This document shows positions 27,345 to 36,258 of a DNA stretch of 64,000 bases, in pieces. The notes beneath the pieces are model-generated. The model saw nothing but the letters and a program-made list of their open reading frames with translations. It made no database searches and was not told the origin of the DNA. A program made the translations under genes and the position numbers. This DNA is from Brevundimonas aveniformis DSM 17977 (GTDB lineage Bacteria > Pseudomonadota > Alphaproteobacteria > Caulobacterales > Caulobacteraceae), in NCBI RefSeq assembly GCF_000428765.1, contig NZ_AUAO01000002.1, positions 372,001 through 436,000 of the forward strand. The letters are read 5' to 3'. Within the stretch, counting starts at the first letter, position 1. Each line of letters starts with the position of its first letter.

Positions 27345-28760
27345 ATGATTCAGCGCCTGCGTCCCGTTCCGTTTGACCTCGGCCCCGTCCATTTCGTCGG
27401 CATTGGCGGCATCGGCATGAGCGGCATCGCCGAGATCATGCTCAAGATCGGCTATCAGGTGCAGGGGTCTGACGCCAAGGCGAGCGCCAACACCGAACGA
27501 CTGGAAAAGCTGGGCGCGCGTGTTCTGATCGGCCACGATGCGGCGCACATCACCGAGGATGTGTCTGCGGTCGTCCATTCCACTGCCGTCAAGGCCGACA
27601 ACCCCGAAATCCGCGCCGCGCGTGAGCGCCGTATTCCCGTCGTGCGCCGCGCCGAGATGCTGGCCGAACTCATGCGGTTGCAGTTCTCCATCGGCGTGGC
27701 CGGGACGCACGGCAAGACGACCACGACCTCGATGGTGGCGGCGCTGCTCGACGCCGGCGGCCTGGACCCCACCATCGTCAACGGCGGCATCATCAATGCC
27801 TATGGCACCAACGCCAAGGTCGGCGACGGCGACTGGATCGTCGTCGAGGCCGATGAGAGCGACGGCAGCTTCCTGCGCCTGAAGTCAACCGTTGGCATCG
27901 TCACCAACATCGACCCGGAACACCTGGACCACTACGGCGACTTCGACGGCGTGCGGAAGGCCTTCGTCGATTTCGTCGAGAATATCCCGTTTTACGGCTT
28001 TGCCGCCGTGTGCCTGGATCACCCCGAGGTTCAACGTCTGGTCGCCCAGATCGATAACCGGCGGATCGTCACCTATGGCGTCAATCCGCAGGCGATGGTG
28101 CGGGCCGAGAACTGCCAGATGGGGCCAGACGGCGCGCGCTTTGACGTTGTCATCCAGAACGGCGAGACGACCCGGATCGAGGGGCTGCACCTGCCGATGG
28201 CCGGCTGGCACAATGTCTCCAACGCCCTGGCGGCCATCGCCGTGGCGCGCGAGTTGGACGTATCCGACGACGCCATTCGCTCAGGTCTGGCCGGCTTCGG
28301 CGGGGTCAAGCGGCGCTTCACCACCACCGGCGTGGTCGACGGCGTGCGGATCGTCGATGACTATGGCCATCACCCGGTCGAAATCGCCGCCGTGCTCAAG
28401 GCCGCCCGCCAGGTGGCCGAGGGCCGCGTCATCGCGGTTGTCCAGCCGCACCGTTACACCCGCCTGCGCGATCTGATGGAGGACTTCTCCACCTGTTTCG
28501 CCGACGCCGACATCGTCCATGTGGCAGACGTCTATGCCGCCGGCGAGGAGCCGATCGAGGGCGTCGACAAACACGCCCTGGTCGACGGCATCCGCCGCTT
28601 CGGCCACCGCAGCGTACAGCCGCTGGAAAACGCCGCCGTCCTGCCGCGCGTCATCAAGGATGAAGCGATGCCGGGCGATGTGGTGGTCCTGTTGGGGGCG
28701 GGCGATATCACCGCCTGGGCCTATGCCCTGCCGGGGCAGCTTGAGGCGCTGGGTGACTGA
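27345..28760 (+). CDS. murC: UDP-MurNAc:L-alanine ligase MurC
   Basis: Catalyses the first amino-acid addition to UDP-MurNAc. 471 aa: nucleotide-binding start [14 protein letters not shown] (~20), ATP loop [11 protein letters not shown] (~119), [10 protein letters not shown] (~170), [13 protein letters not shown] (~189) and [14 protein letters not shown] (~342). An antisense gene separates it from murG, so it probably has its own promoter in 27229-27344. Its stop overlaps the GTG of the following VOC gene. Confidence 0.96.
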   Translation: MIQRLRPVPFDLGPVHFVGIGGIGMSGIAEIMLKIGYQVQGSDAKASANTERLEKLGARVLIGHDAAHITEDVSAVVHSTAVKADNPEIRAARERRIPVVRRAEMLAELMRLQFSIGVAGTHGKTTTTSMVAALLDAGGLDPTIVNGGIINAYGTNAKVGDGDWIVVEADESDGSFLRLKSTVGIVTNIDPEHLDHYGDFDGVRKAFVDFVENIPFYGFAAVCLDHPEVQRLVAQIDNRRIVTYGVNPQAMVRAENCQMGPDGARFDVVIQNGETTRIEGLHLPMAGWHNVSNALAAIAVARELDVSDDAIRSGLAGFGGVKRRFTTTGVVDGVRIVDDYGHHPVEIAAVLKAARQVAEGRVIAVVQPHRYTRLRDLMEDFSTCFADADIVHVADVYAAGEEPIEGVDKHALVDGIRRFGHRSVQPLENAAVLPRVIKDEAMPGDVVVLLGAGDITAWAYALPGQLEALGD

Positions 28761-29124
28761 CTGGTACGCCCGGCCGATCTTCGCCGTCGCTGACGTGCCG
28801 GTGGCCCTGGCCTACTATGTTGATCGTCTGGGGTTCACCTGCGACTGGTCGTTTGACGAGGCGGGTGTGACCTTTGTCGCCCAGGTCAGCCGGGCCGGCT
28901 GTGAGATCATCCTCGGGTCGCAATGGCCGGACCGAAACGGCCAGTCGACCTTGTTCGTGTCGCTGGACCTTCCGGTTCTGGAGGCGCTGCGCGATGAGCT
29001 GGAAACCCGGAAGGTTGATATCGAGGCGGGGTGGTGGGGCTACGACCTGATGATCGTTGCCGACCCCGACGGCAATCGTCTGTATTTTCCCTACCCCAAT
29101 GCCGAGGTCGTAGAGGCGAGTTAG
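28753..29124 (+). CDS. VOC / glyoxalase-bleomycin resistance family protein
   Basis: A 123-aa vicinal-oxygen-chelate fold protein: [19 protein letters not shown] at the N-terminus, CEIILGSQW in the middle, and the C-terminal [18 protein letters not shown] typical of glyoxalase-like proteins. The GTG start at 28753 overlaps the murC stop by 8 nt, so translation is coupled to murC. No dedicated role in wall synthesis is known for this family; substrate unknown. It may be an accessory passenger within the cluster. Confidence 0.8.
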   Translation: MTDWYARPIFAVADVPVALAYYVDRLGFTCDWSFDEAGVTFVAQVSRAGCEIILGSQWPDRNGQSTLFVSLDLPVLEALRDELETRKVDIEAGWWGYDLMIVADPDGNRLYFPYPNAEVVEAS

Positions 29125-29197
29125 TTGCCGGCGCACGATTTCGGACGCCGCCAAATCCGGGTTAGCTTTCGGGTCTGGTAGGTTGTGGAGGCGACCC

Positions 29198-30553
29198 ATG
29201 GTGCATCTTGGTCGACGGTCTGCCCTGGATAGACGATCTCTGATGGCCGGCTTCGGTGCTCTGGCCCTGGCCGGACCGACCATCGCCACCGCGCGTCAGA
29301 TCACCGGCGACTGGATTCCCGAACTGGCCGGGCGCTGGGACGTGACCTTCACGGTACCGCAAGGCGACGCGGCGACCGTTTGGGTCGTGGAACAAACCTT
29401 GTCAGGCGCGACCAGCGTGGCGACGGTGGGGCCGAATCCTATGGCCTTGGCCGTGCGCGAGACGCGACGTGATGGCTCGACGGTGCGGATGTCCGGCCCA
29501 ACGAGCGCCGGCGAGGCCGTGCTGGAAGCGCGATTGAGTTCACGCGTTCTGCAGGGCCGTTTCACCGCCGGCGCGACGCGCGGAACCTTCGTCGCGACGA
29601 AACGGTCCGACGTCCGTACCCACACCGTTGTGGAGATGTTCGATCAGACCATCGGGACGTTCGAGGAGGTCCTGTTCACGCCCGCACCCTTCGACGCCGC
29701 CTGGGCCGCGCGCAAGGCCGAGCTACGCGCCACGCTCGAGATTGAGGGGGCGACCGAGCGGGACCTGGTGCGGGTCGTGCGAACCCTGATCGCCTCCACC
29801 GGCCTGTCGCACAACGACTACACTCTCGAGCCGCGCCCGCCGATCTTTGTGGCCGTCGAGCGTGGAGAGCCGGCGGTGGCATGGCGGCGGCTCAGCGACG
29901 GCGTCGGGCTGGTCCGTATCGCCAGCTTCGTCGAGGGTCCCGAAGCCCGCCAGCTGCTGGATGATGCCTTCGCCGACCTGGCCGACACGCACGGCCTGGT
30001 CGTCGACTTGCGGGGCAACAGCGGCGGCAATCTGGGGCTGGCCATGCGGCTGGGTGACTGGTTGTTTCCCGAACAGACGATGGTGGGGTCCTTCGCCACG
30101 CGTCGGGCGCTCGACGTGGCGGGGCTTGCCACGATGGATGCCCTGCCCGGCGAGGCCTTCGACACGTTCGGCGGCTATGATGTCGCGGCCTTTCAGGATG
30201 CCCTGACTCACGCCGGGGCCGTTCGCATCGCGACGGGAGGCCGCGCGCCGACCTATGAGGCACCGGTCGCTGTGTTGATCGATAACCGCTGCGCCAGCAC
30301 CACCGAGGCCATGGCGGCGGTGATCAAGGAAAGCGGTCGGGCACGCCTGTTGGGCGCCACCACCGCCGGGCGGATGCTGTCCTCGCGCCGCCTGCCGGTG
30401 ATGGATGGCTATACCCTGCGCGTTGCCTACGCCGATTTCCGCACGTCGGGCGGCGCGGTCGTCGAAGGCGTCGGTGTGGCTCCTGACGAGATCGCGGGAG
30501 CGGGGGATGCCGCCGTCCGTGCCGCGACGGGCTGGCTGCGGTCGCAGAGGTGA
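29198..30553 (+). CDS. S41 (C-terminal processing) peptidase-like exported protein
   Basis: 451 aa with a twin-arginine-like or Sec leader ([21 protein letters not shown]). An N-terminal beta-rich domain precedes the S41 tail-protease fold: [25 protein letters not shown] (~270), [20 protein letters not shown] (~355-375, the Ser in CAST is the expected nucleophile). It then has [17 protein letters not shown], where classical CtpA-type enzymes carry the catalytic Lys (TxGKG). Here Arg occupies that place, so activity is doubtful or uses another residue. No PDZ domain is seen. It lies between murC and murB. Confidence 0.8.
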   Translation: MVHLGRRSALDRRSLMAGFGALALAGPTIATARQITGDWIPELAGRWDVTFTVPQGDAATVWVVEQTLSGATSVATVGPNPMALAVRETRRDGSTVRMSGPTSAGEAVLEARLSSRVLQGRFTAGATRGTFVATKRSDVRTHTVVEMFDQTIGTFEEVLFTPAPFDAAWAARKAELRATLEIEGATERDLVRVVRTLIASTGLSHNDYTLEPRPPIFVAVERGEPAVAWRRLSDGVGLVRIASFVEGPEARQLLDDAFADLADTHGLVVDLRGNSGGNLGLAMRLGDWLFPEQTMVGSFATRRALDVAGLATMDALPGEAFDTFGGYDVAAFQDALTHAGAVRIATGGRAPTYEAPVAVLIDNRCASTTEAMAAVIKESGRARLLGATTAGRMLSSRRLPVMDGYTLRVAYADFRTSGGAVVEGVGVAPDEIAGAGDAAVRAATGWLRSQR

Positions 30554-30662
30554 AGCGGGAGTCGCCACGGCTGGGTGGACGCGAGCCGCCTGTCGATCTA
30601 TCCGCACGATTCAGCGTCCTTTCATCTGGTCCCGGCGGTCGCCGGGGTTAGCGGAGTTTCAG

Positions 30663-31589
30663 TTGGCCTCTTTCGACAATCTTCCCGCCGTTCGCGGCAA
30701 GCTCCTGCTCAACGAACCGCTCGGCCCCTACACCTGGTTCCGGGTCGGGGGAGCGGCGGACGCGCTGTTCATTCCTGCCGATGCCGAGGACTTGGCCGAT
30801 TTTCTGAAAGTCCTCGATCCGGCGGTTCCGGTGACGGTGCTGGGTGTCGGCTCCAACGTCATCGTGCGTGACGGTGGGGTTGAGGGGGTGGTAATCCGCC
30901 TGGCGGGTCGGACCTGGGCGCAGGTGACGGCGGAAGGCGATACGATTACTGCCGGGGCCGGGGCGCTCGACAGTATGGTGGCCAAGGCCAGCGCCAAGGC
31001 GGGTATCGGCGGGCTGGAGTTCTATGCGGGCATTCCGGGGACGGTCGGGGGTGCCCTCACGATGAATGCAGGCTGTTACGGCTCCGAGACGAAGGACATC
31101 CTCATCTCTGCCTGGGGTCTGACGCGGACCGGCGAGCGGGTCGACTATTCGCTGGCTGACTTTGGCTACACCTATCGCCATTCGGTGGTGCCCGAGAACG
31201 AGATCATCTGGATCGAGGCGACCTATCGCGGCGCGCCCGCCGATCCGCTTGAGGTGCAGGCGAAGATCGACGAGATCACCAGCCGCCGCGAACAGACCCA
31301 GCCGATCCGCGAAAAGACCGGTGGCTCGACCTTCAAGAATCCGCCCGGCCATTCGAGCTGGAAACTGGTCGATGACGCCGGCTGGCGCGGCAAACTCTAT
31401 CAGGCCCCCGCGCCCCACGGCGGGGGCGGGGCCAAGTTTTCCGAGCTGCATTCCAACTTCATGATCAATCCCGGTGCAGCCACCGCCGCCGACATCGAGG
31501 GCCTGGGCGACACCGTCCGCGCCGATGTCCTGGCCAAGACCGGCGTTCAGCTGGACTGGGAGATCAAGCGGATTGGCCGACCGGGGTGA
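30663..31589 (+). CDS. murB: UDP-N-acetylenolpyruvoylglucosamine reductase MurB
   Basis: FAD enzyme that reduces UDP-enolpyruvyl-GlcNAc to UDP-MurNAc. 308 aa from the TTG at 30663. FAD site: [13 protein letters not shown] (~25), [21 protein letters not shown] (~60) and [21 protein letters not shown] (~120). Catalytic region: YRHS (~165) and [10 protein letters not shown] (~220, Ser). C-terminal signature: [16 protein letters not shown]. No ATG is available near the expected N-terminus. The frame stays open upstream for over 80 codons without similarity, so TTG is the best start. Confidence 0.93.
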   Translation: MASFDNLPAVRGKLLLNEPLGPYTWFRVGGAADALFIPADAEDLADFLKVLDPAVPVTVLGVGSNVIVRDGGVEGVVIRLAGRTWAQVTAEGDTITAGAGALDSMVAKASAKAGIGGLEFYAGIPGTVGGALTMNAGCYGSETKDILISAWGLTRTGERVDYSLADFGYTYRHSVVPENEIIWIEATYRGAPADPLEVQAKIDEITSRREQTQPIREKTGGSTFKNPPGHSSWKLVDDAGWRGKLYQAPAPHGGGGAKFSELHSNFMINPGAATAADIEGLGDTVRADVLAKTGVQLDWEIKRIGRPG

Positions 31590-31610
31590 AATTTGCCTCC
31601 ACGGCCGGAT

Positions 31611-31967
31611 ATGACTATGTTGACCAACATGAGCCGCCGTGTGGATCCTAAGGACATCAAAGGTGCCGCATGGACAGTCGCCGAGGCCAAGGCCTGTTTT
31701 AGCGAGTTGGTGGCGCGTGCCCGCGCCGGAAAGCCGCAGAGGGTCACCCGCTACGGCAAAGAGGAGGTCGTTGTGGTGTCCGCCGAGGACTGGCGTCAGC
31801 TGCTTGAAAAGAGCACCTCGGTCGACGGTCGTGAGGGACAGTCCCTCTGGGAAGCCACGGTGCCGTTCAGGGATGCGGATCCCGACGGAGATTTCGCTGC
31901 GATCATGGACCGCATCGTGGAGGAGCGCGGGCTGCAGCCGCTCGATCCGAAGACGCTGGACGAGTGA
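31611..31967 (+). CDS. Phd/YefM-type antitoxin
   Basis: A 118-aa antitoxin. The Phd/YefM DNA-binding domain is clear (AAWTVAEAKACFSELVARA, then GKPQRVTRYGKEEVVVVSAEDWRQLL), and the C-terminal ~45 acidic residues (FRDADPDGDFAAIMDRIVEE) should wrap the toxin. It overlaps the PIN-domain gene by 4 nt (GTGA). The start could be 31611, 31617 or 31629; a palindrome overlaps the last. Known family behaviour is autorepression and neutralisation of the partner. Confidence 0.85.
   Translation: MTMLTNMSRRVDPKDIKGAAWTVAEAKACFSELVARARAGKPQRVTRYGKEEVVVVSAEDWRQLLEKSTSVDGREGQSLWEATVPFRDADPDGDFAAIMDRIVEERGLQPLDPKTLDE
31617..31630. promoter_or_regulatory. Palindrome at the antitoxin start, candidate operator
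   Basis: ATGTT-GACC-AACAT is a perfect inverted repeat at the beginning of the antitoxin frame and overlaps the ATG at 31629. Phd/YefM proteins bind short palindromes in their own promoters, so it may be the autoregulatory operator. If so, translation would start at 31629 or later. The small size leaves room for chance. Confidence 0.35.
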
Positions 31968-32386
31968 ACCAACTTCTCGACACCAATGTGATCTCTGCAC
32001 TGACCAACGCGCGGGTCGATGCGGCGTTTGTCGCCTGGAGCGAACGTCAGGACCGAGTTCAGCAGGCTATCAGCGTTATCACCCTCGCCGAGCTGCGCTT
32101 TGGTATCGAGCACTTGCCTGCGGGAAACCGACGCATCAGGTTCGAGGGTGCGCTCGACGCTGTGATCCCCCGACTGTTCGCCGATCGAATTCTGGACGTC
32201 GATCGGCAAGTGGCCGATGCGTTCGGTCGTTTACTGGCTCGATCCCAGGCTCAAGGCTTGAGTGTAGGTGACCGCGACCTGATCTTGGCTGCGACCGCCA
32301 TGACCCATGGCTTAACCATGGTGACGCGCAATGTCCGTCATTTCGAACCCTTGGGACTGTCCGTCGTCGATCCCTGGGCTGGATAA
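31964..32386 (+). CDS. PIN-domain toxin, VapC/FitB-like ribonuclease
   Basis: A 140-aa PIN-domain ribonuclease toxin. The metal-binding acidic residues are present: Asp6 (LLDTNVIS), Glu43 (LAELRFGIE), Asp103/Asp105 (VGDRDLILAATA), followed by VTRNVRHF. It starts with GTG overlapping the antitoxin stop. Family members cut tRNA or rRNA at specific sites; this one's target is unknown. The pair sits between murB and ddl, in the middle of an essential gene cluster. Confidence 0.88.
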   Translation: MNQLLDTNVISALTNARVDAAFVAWSERQDRVQQAISVITLAELRFGIEHLPAGNRRIRFEGALDAVIPRLFADRILDVDRQVADAFGRLLARSQAQGLSVGDRDLILAATAMTHGLTMVTRNVRHFEPLGLSVVDPWAG

Positions 32387-32468
32387 AACGCCGCGCTGGC
32401 CTTCTGGTAAACCAGACGTAAACCAAGATGACCCATCAAGGTCGCTCGCCCCCTGTGTCGAGTGATCC

Positions 32469-33407
32469 ATGTCGCGCATTCCTTCTGAAACCCACGTCGC
32501 CGTCCTGATGGGCGGGCTGTCTTCGGAGCGTGAGGTTTCGCTGGTCTCGGGCCGCGAGTGTGCCAAGGCGCTTCGCGCCGCCGGGTTCCGGGTCACAGAG
32601 GTCGATGCGGGTCGCGATCTCGCCGCGGTCCTGACCGAGCTGAAGCCCGACGTCGCCTTCAACGCCCTGCACGGGGTCTGGGGCGAGGATGGTTGCGTCC
32701 AGGGCGTGCTGGAAACACTGGGCCTTCCTTACACCCATTCGGGTGTGCTGGCCTCGGCCCTGGCGATGGACAAGGACAAGTCCAAGGCCGTTCTGAAGGC
32801 AGCCGGCGTCGCCGTTCCCGGTGGCGGCCTGTTTGATCGCCACGAAGTCGCGCGCCGCCACGTCATCGACCCGCCCTATGTGGTCAAGCCGAACGCCGAG
32901 GGGTCTTCGGTCGGGGTCTATCTGATCCGCGAAGGCTCAAATGACTTCGCCACTGAGGTCGGCGCGCCCGACTGGACCTATGGCGATGAGGTCATGGTCG
33001 AGCCCTATGTCGCCGGCCAGGAACTGTGCGTTACCGTCCTGGGCGAGGCGACCGGTCCGAGGGCCCTGACGGTCACCGACATCACACCGACAAAGGGCTT
33101 CTACGACTATGAGGCCAAATATGCGCCGGGTGGGTCGACCCACAAGCTACCGGCCGAACTGCCGCCGGCCATTTTCGAACGCTGCCTGCGAGAGGCAGAG
33201 GCCGCCCATCGTGCCATGGGCTGTCGCGGGGTCAGCCGCTCCGACTTCCGCTATGACGCAACACGGGACGTTCTCGTTCTTCTGGAGGTCAATACCCAGC
33301 CGGGGATGACGCCGACCTCACTTGCGCCTGAGCAGGCCGCCCACATGGGTATGCCTTTCCAAGATCTGGTGCGCTGGATGGTGGAGGACGCGTCATGCCG
33401 GCGGTAA
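32469..33407 (+). CDS. ddl: D-alanine--D-alanine ligase
   Basis: ATP-grasp enzyme making D-Ala-D-Ala for MurF. 312 aa of the DdlB type. N-terminal [16 protein letters not shown] (~14), [18 protein letters not shown] (~62), [19 protein letters not shown] (~87), [13 protein letters not shown] (~138), the Mg/ATP segment DFRYDAT, and [16 protein letters not shown] (~277). The end overlaps ftsQ by 13 nt. Confidence 0.95.
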   Translation: MSRIPSETHVAVLMGGLSSEREVSLVSGRECAKALRAAGFRVTEVDAGRDLAAVLTELKPDVAFNALHGVWGEDGCVQGVLETLGLPYTHSGVLASALAMDKDKSKAVLKAAGVAVPGGGLFDRHEVARRHVIDPPYVVKPNAEGSSVGVYLIREGSNDFATEVGAPDWTYGDEVMVEPYVAGQELCVTVLGEATGPRALTVTDITPTKGFYDYEAKYAPGGSTHKLPAELPPAIFERCLREAEAAHRAMGCRGVSRSDFRYDATRDVLVLLEVNTQPGMTPTSLAPEQAAHMGMPFQDLVRWMVEDASCRR

Positions 33408-34249
33408 TCAGAGGCGGACGTCGACAGGCGATGCCGGCCCCGCGGCGCCGGGCTGCGGCTCCACGCGGACAGGCGCGCGGTCCCCAGACACAGCCCCGCT
33501 TCCTGGAACAGGGGCTGACGCCGAGCATGGCCTGGGCGGGGGCGGGATCGTTCGTGTTTGTCGCCCTCATCATTGCCCTGTTCGGGTGGGGAGCCGAAAT
33601 CGGCCGTGCCACCGGGCGGGCCATAGACAACCAATTTGCCGCCATGGGTTTCCGGCTGGAGCAGGTTCACATTCAAGGGGCCAGCCCAGCGGGCCAGCGC
33701 GCCATCCTCGATGAGCTGCGTCTCGAGAGGGGTCAGCCGTTCGTCTTCATGGACCTTGACGGTTTGCGGACCCAGATCGAAGGCGTCGGCTGGGTCAGCC
33801 AGGCTCGCGTTGTGCGCCTGCTGCCGAACACGCTGGTCATCGAAGTGGCCGAGCGTCGACCTGCCGCCGTCTGGCAGCTCGATGGCGCGGTTCGTGTCGT
33901 CGATGCTCAAGGCACCGTCATTCCGGGGGCCGATCCCGGGCGATTTTCAGAACTTCCACTCGTCGTCGGCGCGGGGGCCGAACAAGCCTCTGCCGAGTTG
34001 ATCCCGCTGATCCAGCGGTGGCCGCGCTTGCGCGATCGCCTGGACGCGGCGGTCTGGGTGGATGGGCGGCGGTGGAATCTTTTGCTGCGTGACGGCGGGG
34101 TGATCCAGCTTCCGGCGGACGGCATCGATGCCGCGCTGGTTCAGCTGGAAGCCATGGATCAGCAGGAGCGCCTGCTCGATCTGGGCTTTGCACGCGTGGA
34201 TATGAGGGTGGCTGAGAGCGTGGCGGTCGAGCCGCGCGGCTCGGCCTGA
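33395..34249 (+). CDS. ftsQ: Cell division protein FtsQ
   Basis: Bitopic divisome scaffold, 284 aa. A basic cytoplasmic tail of about 40 residues ([20 protein letters not shown]), one transmembrane helix (~48-68), then a POTRA domain ([23 protein letters not shown], ~85-155, including [28 protein letters not shown]). The FtsQ beta-domain with VDAQGTVI follows. It overlaps ddl by 13 nt, implying translational coupling. Confidence 0.94.
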   Translation: MPAVIRGGRRQAMPAPRRRAAAPRGQARGPQTQPRFLEQGLTPSMAWAGAGSFVFVALIIALFGWGAEIGRATGRAIDNQFAAMGFRLEQVHIQGASPAGQRAILDELRLERGQPFVFMDLDGLRTQIEGVGWVSQARVVRLLPNTLVIEVAERRPAAVWQLDGAVRVVDAQGTVIPGADPGRFSELPLVVGAGAEQASAELIPLIQRWPRLRDRLDAAVWVDGRRWNLLLRDGGVIQLPADGIDAALVQLEAMDQQERLLDLGFARVDMRVAESVAVEPRGSA

Positions 34250-34260
34250 GGTTTGGTCAG

Positions 34261-34281
34261 GACGCCTCACGATGAGGCGTC
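34261..34281 (+). promoter_or_regulatory. Hairpin spanning the ftsA start codon
   Basis: GACGCCTCA and TGAGGCGTC form a perfect 9-bp stem around a CGA loop. The A of the putative ftsA ATG (34272) is the last loop base, and the TG begins the 3' arm of the stem. In the mRNA this stem would hide the start codon and the ribosome site. Either it is a translational control device, or initiation occurs at a downstream ATG such as 34299. Confidence 0.45.
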
Positions 34282-35633
34282 TGAGTATTGGTGGGCGGAT
34301 GGCGCGTCTGGGTGGACATGAGGCTTCCAGGGAAGGCCTGGGCTCGATGAGCGTCGGCAAGGCCGGGGCGATAACGGCGCTCGACCTGGGCGCGTCGAAG
34401 GTCGCCTGCTTCATTATGACGCCGGACGGCGTGCGCCGGGCGGATCAGACGATCCGGGTCGCCTATATGGGCCATGTTCAGTCGCGTGGCATTCGCGGCG
34501 GGGCGCTGGTTGATCTTGAACAGGCAGCCGATGCCGTTTCCCATGCCGTGCAGCGCGCCGAACGCGATAGCGCCGATCCTGTCTCCGGGGCGGTCGTGGC
34601 GACCGCTATCGGCCAGCAGGTCGGCCATCGGATCAACACCGTGGTGTCGTTGGGCGCTCGACCCATTCGGGATTCCGATCTGTTTCGCGCGATTGCCAGC
34701 GCCATGGGGCGGGCCAACCTGCCGGGCCGACGCCCGATCCACATCCTGCCGCTGCGATGGAGCGTCGATGCCGGGCCGCCGGTACGCGACCCACGGGGTC
34801 TGACCGGCGACCAACTGGGCCTGGAACTGCTTATCGTCACCATGGCGGAAACGGCCTTCACGGCCCTGTCCCACTGCCTGGCTTTGGCCCATCTGGACCT
34901 TGAGGGCGTGGTTTCGGCCCCCTTCATGTCGGCCCTGTCGGTGCTCGAAGAGGACGAGAAAGAGCTGGGCTGCGCCTGTATCGACATGGGCGGTGGCTCA
35001 ACCACCGCAGCGGTCTTTACGGGGGGCGCGCTGGTGCATATCGACGGGGTCCCGGTTGGCGGCGCGCACGTCACCCAGGACATCGCTCGGGGCCTGTCCA
35101 CCTCGATGAACGGGGCCGAGCGGATCAAGACCATGCACGGTTCGTGCATGGCTTCGGCGCACGAAGACGGCGAACAGATTGAGGCTCCGGCGCGCGGGGA
35201 TGCCCCGGGTGCCCCGACGATCAAGGTCGATCGAGGGATCGTCACAAACATCATCGCGCCGCGTGTCGAAGAGACGCTCGAACTGGTGCGCGACCGGCTG
35301 AGGCAATCCGGGGCCCCGTTTGAGCCGGGTGCCAGCATCGTCCTGACCGGCGGGGCCAGTCAGTTGGTTGGCGTTCGGGAACTGGCCGTGCGCGTCTTTG
35401 ACGGCCGTCCGGTCCGCCTGGCGCGCCCGCTGCGTAGCCCGCACCTGGCCGATGCGGCCTCCGGTCCTGCCTTCTGTGCGGCTTCAGGTGTGCTGGTCCG
35501 CGCCGCCTACGGCCCGCGCGAGGCGGTGTCAGCCAAGAAGATGCTGTCCGCCAAGATTGGTCCGGGGGCCACGTCACAGGGGCAGGACGGATTCGTGCCG
35601 CGGATGATCCGGTGGGTCGCCGAGAACTTCTAA
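34272..35633 (+). CDS. ftsA: Cell division protein FtsA
   Basis: Actin-like protein that tethers FtsZ to the membrane. 453 aa with ALDLGASKVACFI (phosphate 1, ~36), the 1C insertion region, ACIDMGGGSTTAAVF (phosphate 2, ~236), VLTGGASQLVGV (adenosine motif, ~357) and the C-terminal amphipathic helix PRMIRWVAENF that binds the membrane. The ATG at 34272 lies in a hairpin; ATGs at 34299 and 34350 are alternatives, giving 444 or 427 aa. The N-terminal ~26 residues are Arg/Gly-rich and not obviously part of the fold. Confidence 0.93.
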   Translation: MRRLSIGGRMARLGGHEASREGLGSMSVGKAGAITALDLGASKVACFIMTPDGVRRADQTIRVAYMGHVQSRGIRGGALVDLEQAADAVSHAVQRAERDSADPVSGAVVATAIGQQVGHRINTVVSLGARPIRDSDLFRAIASAMGRANLPGRRPIHILPLRWSVDAGPPVRDPRGLTGDQLGLELLIVTMAETAFTALSHCLALAHLDLEGVVSAPFMSALSVLEEDEKELGCACIDMGGGSTTAAVFTGGALVHIDGVPVGGAHVTQDIARGLSTSMNGAERIKTMHGSCMASAHEDGEQIEAPARGDAPGAPTIKVDRGIVTNIIAPRVEETLELVRDRLRQSGAPFEPGASIVLTGGASQLVGVRELAVRVFDGRPVRLARPLRSPHLADAASGPAFCAASGVLVRAAYGPREAVSAKKMLSAKIGPGATSQGQDGFVPRMIRWVAENF

Positions 35634-35636
35634 ACA

Positions 35637-36056
35637 CTATTCGATGACGAAGCCCATCGCTCCGCGGCAGTTTCCAGCATCGCAGCCGGGCGGGTTCACG
35701 CCGGCATTGTTGAAGATCAGCGCATAGAGCGGCGTTCCGGTGGTCCGGGCGCGGACGCCGAGGGTGGTCAGGCTTGAGGCCAGGCCTGGGTGGGTCTGGA
35801 TGTCGACGGCGATATAGGCCGGCGGAAGACGGGCCGTCCCGACGCCTTCACCATTGGCGCATCGAACGTGGGCGCGATCCTGGAAGGCGGCGACCTCGAC
35901 GACATTGCACGTCACCCAGGAGAGGCCATTCGCCGGCCGTAGGTCCAAAAGGCTGCCGGGAAGACGGACGCCTTCCGGCAAGCGATAGTCCTGCGCGGTC
36001 GCCGATCCTGCCGTCGCAAGGGCGATGCCGGCCAGAATGATTGTCAGCTTCGACAT
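35637..36056 (-). CDS. Periplasmic protein of unknown function between ftsA and ftsZ
   Basis: A 139-aa protein with a clear signal peptide (MSKLTIILAGIALATAGSATAQ). The mature part has four Cys residues (VTCNVVEV, VRCANGEG, PPGCDAGNC), so two disulfides are possible. A GGAGGG sequence precedes the ATG at 36054-36056. It is antisense to ftsA and ftsZ, and its 5' end shares the 200-nt intergenic region with ftsZ, making that region a divergent promoter. No family is recognised. Confidence 0.72.
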   Translation of the reverse strand: MSKLTIILAGIALATAGSATAQDYRLPEGVRLPGSLLDLRPANGLSWVTCNVVEVAAFQDRAHVRCANGEGVGTARLPPAYIAVDIQTHPGLASSLTTLGVRARTTGTPLYALIFNNAGVNPPGCDAGNCRGAMGFVIE

Positions 36057-36088
36057 GATCCCTCCGCATATCCATGTTCGGCGTAATC

Positions 36089-36112
36089 GTTAACCGAAAG
36101 ATGGCGGTTAAC
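36089..36112. promoter_or_regulatory. Inverted repeat in the ftsZ promoter region
   Basis: GTTAACCG and CGGTTAAC are perfect inverted arms separated by 8 nt. Each arm contains the CtrA half-site TTAACC, facing in opposite directions. It lies 147 nt upstream of the ftsZ start and 33 nt upstream of the divergent periplasmic gene. It could bind a dimeric regulator, or CtrA at two half-sites. Confidence 0.5.
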
Positions 36113-36125
36113 AAATCCCTAGAAG

Positions 36126-36137
36126 GAATCGCGACTC
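36126..36137. promoter_or_regulatory. Tandem GANTC (CcrM methylation) sites
   Basis: GAATC (36126-36130) and GACTC (36133-36137) lie 2 nt apart upstream of ftsZ. GANTC is the target of the cell-cycle methylase CcrM. Methylation of GANTC sites in the ftsZ promoter is known to activate ftsZ in Caulobacter crescentus through GcrA, so the same control is likely here. Confidence 0.65.
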
Positions 36138-36148
36138 ACGCTATCGCG

Positions 36149-36163
36149 GTAACCGGTCCTTAA
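36149..36163 (+). promoter_or_regulatory. Candidate CtrA box upstream of ftsZ
   Basis: GTAA-CCGGTCC-TTAA matches the CtrA consensus TTAA-N7-TTAA with a single mismatch in the first half. A further TTAACC half-site follows at 36180. CtrA represses ftsZ in swarmer cells of Caulobacter, so position and motif agree with the known circuit; binding is not shown here. Confidence 0.55.
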
Positions 36164-36258
36164 GACTGGTGAGCAATCATTAACCTTGTCCGTGGACGGT
36201 GCTTCGCAGGCGGCGACGCACAGTGATTTGAACGGATCGGGTCGGAGGTCGAAAAGAT

